Below the pieces are notes generated by a model. It did not search any database. It was not told the origin of the DNA and was given only the letters and a program-made list of their open reading frames with translations. Made by a program: the position numbers and the translations under genes. DNA of 7,101 bases from Desulfobacterales bacterium (GTDB lineage: Bacteria > Desulfobacterota > Desulfobacteria > Desulfobacterales > ETH-SRB1): assembly GCA_030017395.1 (NCBI GenBank), contig JASEIZ010000107.1, positions 1 through 7,101 of the forward strand, read 5' to 3'. Of this stretch, positions 4,749 through 7,101 are shown in pieces. How positions within the stretch are numbered: position 1 is the first letter of the stretch; every line of letters starts with the position of its first letter.

Positions 4749-5417
4749 CTATCGTGAAGTTTTTACGCCAATCCTGGTGCATAGCCGGGAGGCCGGGCAC
4801 CTGCTGCAAAACGGCGATATCGGCCGGCAGATGACCTGGCCGAAGGCCACCAGCAGTTCGTTGTATTTGATCCAATGCTTTAGAGGCAGTTTTTTGCGCA
4901 GGGCAAATTCGGTTTTATCCGGAGTTTTGGTTCGGACATATCCGATGCGGTTGCTGATTCTGTGAACATGGGTATCCACGCAGATGGCGGGCTTCTGGAA
5001 ACCCTCTACCAGCACCAGGTTGGCGGTTTTGCGGCCCACGCCTGGAAGTTCCAGAAGCGCATCCAGCTCGTCGGGGACTTTACCCTTGTGTTTTTCAATG
5101 ATAATCCGGCTGATTTTTACCAGACGGGCTGCTTTGGTGGTATAAAACCCGACAGGGTAAATGAGCTTTTGAATTTTGTTTTCACCAATGGCCAATATCT
5201 GTTCCGGGGTTTGGACCTGGGCAAAAAGCCTTTGGGCTGCCTTTGCGGTGACCTCGTCTTTGGTTCTCAGCGACAGCAGGGTGGAAACCAGTATCTGGAA
5301 AGGGGTTGCGCCCCGTTGGGCGATAAAGGTAATTACCGGTGGATTCCACTGCCGGTAATTAGATTCAATCGCGTGGATAAAACGATCGATGTCGAACTTT
5401 TCAGCAGGTGTACTCAT
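4749..5417 (-). CDS. nth: Endonuclease III (DNA glycosylase/AP lyase)
   Basis: A 222-aa HhH-GPD DNA glycosylase with AP-lyase activity that removes oxidised pyrimidines. The helix-hairpin-helix is LLELPGVGRKTAN (121-133) with the catalytic lysine K130. The catalytic aspartate is D148 in CVDTHVHRISNR. A complete 4Fe-4S ligand set has spacing C-X6-C-X2-C-X5-C (C197, C204, C207, C213). The segment LLSLRTKD (48-55) has arginine where E. coli LSAQATD has the glutamine that probes the helix, a form seen in other Nth branches. ATG 5417 (MSTPAEKF) is preferred; an upstream TTG at 5459 would add 14 unconvincing residues. The RBS is weak for either. It is followed after 23 bp by xth, whose product acts on the abasic and blocked ends that Nth leaves. 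The diguanylate cyclase lies 90 bp upstream on the same strand, so partial read-through is possible. Confidence 0.95.
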   Translation of the reverse strand: MSTPAEKFDIDRFIHAIESNYRQWNPPVITFIAQRGATPFQILVSTLLSLRTKDEVTAKAAQRLFAQVQTPEQILAIGENKIQKLIYPVGFYTTKAARLVKISRIIIEKHKGKVPDELDALLELPGVGRKTANLVLVEGFQKPAICVDTHVHRISNRIGYVRTKTPDKTEFALRKKLPLKHWIKYNELLVAFGQVICRPISPFCSRCPASRLCTRIGVKTSR

Positions 5418-5474
5418 ATCGTTACAACCGTTCAAGTTGAAAAACCTGGAATAGATCAATACGATTAGTATGGT

Positions 5475-5507
5475 TCAGGCCTTTTTACAGAGCTGGTATC
5501 GGTCCAT
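5475..5507 (-). pseudogene. Read-through tail of the diguanylate cyclase
   Basis: After the TGA that ends the cyclase, the same frame encodes MDRYQLCKKA and then a second TGA. Family members commonly read AKxxGRxRYQL here, so the TGA stands exactly at the usual glycine and would be a one-base change from GGA. The QLCKKA end also resembles the linker seen before an EAL domain in GGDEF-EAL proteins, but no EAL sequence follows in the 57 bp before nth. Confidence 0.6.
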
Positions 5508-6773
5508 TCATGTTTGCTTGGCTTGATACATGGCGATATCGGCATTTTTCAGGAGGACGCCTTCATCTATTCCATCATCGGAATAGACAGCAATGCCGAT
5601 ACTTGCCGTCACAACGAGTTGATGAGTGTCGATTAGGAAGGGTTTCCGAAAACTGTCAATAATCTTCTGTGCAACCCGGATCACATCTTCTGTTCCCTTC
5701 AAGTCAGGAAAGATCAGCACAAACTCGTCGCCACCAAAGCGCGCAACAGTATCACCTTTCCTCAGAGCTGCGCTTAGCCGCTCTGCCGCTGCTTTGAGAA
5801 GAACATCTCCCACATCATGGCCCAGAGTATCGTTCACGTTCTTGAACTTATCAAGATCGAGCATGCTGACCGCAACACCCTTTTGATTCCTCTGGGCCTG
5901 GGCCAGGGCAATACCCAGACGATCGGAGAAGAGCTTCCGGTTGGGAAGACCCGTCAGAGAATCATGGTAGGCCATCTGCCGGATCTTTTCTTCCGCCCGC
6001 TTGCGCTCGGCCAGTTCATTTTCATTGGAAACGATCGCCTTTCCCAGGTCTTCCATCATCTGGTTAAAGCTTTCAACCAGCACCAGCATCTCTCCGGTCG
6101 TTTTAATTTCCACCCGAGTCGTCAAATCCCCTTTTGCAAAACGGATGGTGGCATGAACAAGCTCAGCAATCGGATCTAATATCAGTTTTTTTGAGGCAAT
6201 AAATAAACCGGCTCCAACTATAAACATTATAACCAAATTGAGCACAACGATTAACATTATAGTTTTTACAACTTGTTGATTGATCTTATGCTCCGACAGG
6301 CCAAGAGTAACCTTACCGATAGTATCAGTGTCGGATGTGATTGGAGTAAATATTTCTATAACCCCCGCTTGCGTTTTCATGGTTGCGATGATGTCCTTCA
6401 ACTTACTGTCTTTTGGTAATGCTGAAACGATATTTCTGACTCTTGGCCAGCGATAGTCAATACTGGCATATTGAGAAGTAAGGAGGTTACCAGAGGCATC
6501 CCGGATAACTGCATAGAGAACTTCCTCATCTTTAATTGCTTGGTTTACAATAATGTCCAATTCAATACGGTCCTTTATAACCAAAGGGTCTTTGCTGAGT
6601 TTGGTTATGTAGGATGCAATACCATTCCCCTTGTTTATTAAAGAATAATGAAGCATAGCTCTTTCGTTTATTGCAATTAGAGTGCTTATGACAACTGTGC
6701 TTGCAAGGAGAATGGCTGATACGATGATTAAAAATTTGAACCCGATACTTTGTCTCAACTTTTTATTAAACAT
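5508..6773 (-). CDS. Membrane sensor diguanylate cyclase (TM-periplasmic-TM-HAMP-GGDEF)
   Basis: A 421-aa protein predicted to make cyclic di-GMP from GTP in response to a periplasmic or membrane signal. TM1 is near residues 12-34, the sensor region 35-168 is periplasmic, TM2 is near 171-193 and HAMP near 194-247. A charged coiled coil (248-266) precedes the GGDEF domain (268-421). The active site ARFGGDEFVLIF (345-355) is intact, and the product-inhibition I-site RKGD (338-341) sits five residues before it. ATG 6773 follows aggggaa. The protein ends AMYQAKQT at TGA 5508-5510, where family members continue with glycine and a last strand. The same frame reads on MDRYQLCKKA to a second TGA ending at 5475, so the tail was probably lost by a nonsense change. 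It lies 47 bp behind a substrate-binding-protein remnant, its likely signal partner. Activity of the shortened domain is uncertain. Confidence 0.9.
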   Translation of the reverse strand: MFNKKLRQSIGFKFLIIVSAILLASTVVISTLIAINERAMLHYSLINKGNGIASYITKLSKDPLVIKDRIELDIIVNQAIKDEEVLYAVIRDASGNLLTSQYASIDYRWPRVRNIVSALPKDSKLKDIIATMKTQAGVIEIFTPITSDTDTIGKVTLGLSEHKINQQVVKTIMLIVVLNLVIMFIVGAGLFIASKKLILDPIAELVHATIRFAKGDLTTRVEIKTTGEMLVLVESFNQMMEDLGKAIVSNENELAERKRAEEKIRQMAYHDSLTGLPNRKLFSDRLGIALAQAQRNQKGVAVSMLDLDKFKNVNDTLGHDVGDVLLKAAAERLSAALRKGDTVARFGGDEFVLIFPDLKGTEDVIRVAQKIIDSFRKPFLIDTHQLVVTASIGIAVYSDDGIDEGVLLKNADIAMYQAKQT

Positions 6774-6820
6774 TTTGGTGCCATTCCCCTGTTGTTATAA
6801 TAAAAAATTTTGTGCAGGAA

Positions 6821-7046
6821 TTATTCTATAATCTTTGTCACCGATTTCATAAAAGACGGCGGAATCTTAAACTGTCCTGCTTTTGCTGTCTTTATGTTAA
6901 TAATCAAATCAAAATTATTCAGTGTTTCTATAGGAATAGATGACGGCTGCGCTCCCTTCAAGACCTTTACTGCATTTCTTGCTGCCAGGCAGCCAACAGC
7001 ATAGGAATTTGCGCATACGCCCAGAAGTACCTGTTTACTTACTAAG
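6821..7046 (-). pseudogene. ABC-type substrate-binding protein, C-terminal remnant cut by an IS end
   Basis: The minus-strand frame, not opened by any start codon in the window, reads VLLGVCANSYAVGCLAARNAVKVLKG, then AQPSSIPIETLNNFDLIINI and KTAKAGQFKIPPSFMKSVTK, ending at TAA 6821. This matches the C-terminus of the ABC_sub_bind (TrpX-like) periplasmic binding proteins, which typically end 'yyelGr.aA..a..vLkGe.P..iPve......vvNlktAk..gi.iP.s.l..A..ii'. Only about 70-75 residues of a roughly 300-aa protein remain. Going upstream, family-like sequence ends near 7046, where repeated motifs of an IS-like terminus start and an in-frame stop appears. Its stop is 47 bp before the diguanylate cyclase ATG, so the two formed an operon. 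In many proteobacteria such a binding protein is encoded beside a membrane GGDEF or kinase sensor and probably presents ligand to it. Confidence 0.7.
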
Positions 7047-7101
7047 TGTTGAGTGCCAGGACATCGTTAACGATTTTATGTGCCAAGACATCGTTAACAC
7101 T
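7047..7101. mobile_element. Probable insertion-sequence terminus (IS21-like), runs off window
   Basis: Beginning TGTTGAGTGCC at 7047, the end contains two near-identical 19-bp units, gtgccaRgacatcgttaac, at 7053-7071 and 7080-7098, spaced 27 bp. Multiple tandem transposase-binding repeats inside the end are characteristic of IS21-family (istA/istB) elements, and the sequence resembles such ends from memory. No transposase is visible because the window stops here. The sudden loss of the binding-protein frame at the boundary supports an insertion. The family assignment is tentative; the repeat structure is directly visible. Confidence 0.55.

Noticed and set aside
4726..4875. N-terminal extension of exonuclease III by 50 codons
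   Set aside because: The extension overlaps nth in another frame, lacks family similarity, and the ATG at 4725 has a near-perfect RBS.
5418..5459. TTG start adding 14 residues to Nth
   Set aside because: The extra residues are not family-like and ATG 5417 gives a normal family length.
1..7101. CRISPR array or new defence system
   Set aside because: No regularly spaced short repeats beyond the two-unit IS end, and no cas-like, toxin/antitoxin or reverse-transcriptase genes were seen.

Overview
The window looks like a piece of a Gram-negative chromosome, probably a sulfate-reducing-type deltaproteobacterium (Desulfobacterota). This is inferred, not proven. The basis is the mix of housekeeping repair genes, a sensor diguanylate cyclase with a periplasmic-binding-protein partner, and a dense load of dispersed repeats of a kind I associate with that group. 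No rRNA, tRNA or CRISPR array was seen.

Left part (about 1-3060): AT-rich, repeat-laden accessory DNA. It holds the 3' relic of an IS3-type transposase, a GC-rich REP-like hairpin family in two places, and one intact small unknown gene (97 aa). It also holds two copies of a palindromic MITE-like element whose 72-bp core is identical in both. Between these copies lie a 4'-phosphopantetheinyl transferase gene and, just upstream of it, the C-terminal third of a malonyl-type acyltransferase. Together these look like the remains of a polyketide or fatty-acid-like biosynthetic locus. Both reading frames end inside copies of one short dispersed repeat, so both proteins finish in DERR.

Right part (about 3060-7046): higher-GC, ordinary coding DNA. 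A MarC-family membrane protein is on the plus strand. On the minus strand, endonuclease III (nth) is followed 23 bp later by exonuclease III (xth), a compact base-excision-repair pair. Upstream of nth on the same strand is a two-gene signalling unit. It consists of the C-terminal end of an ABC-type substrate-binding protein and, 47 bp later, a membrane diguanylate cyclase with two TM segments, HAMP and GGDEF.

Both signalling genes are damaged. The binding-protein gene is cut at its 5' side by what looks like an insertion-sequence end (7047-7101, running off the window). The cyclase stops at a TGA where the family normally has glycine, and the same frame continues for ten family-like residues beyond it.

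No new defence or mobile system is visible. The most interesting signals are the gene-decay events: repeat-supplied stop codons, a consensus promoter abutting a start codon, the truncated signalling pair, and the MITE-like element just upstream of the MarC gene.
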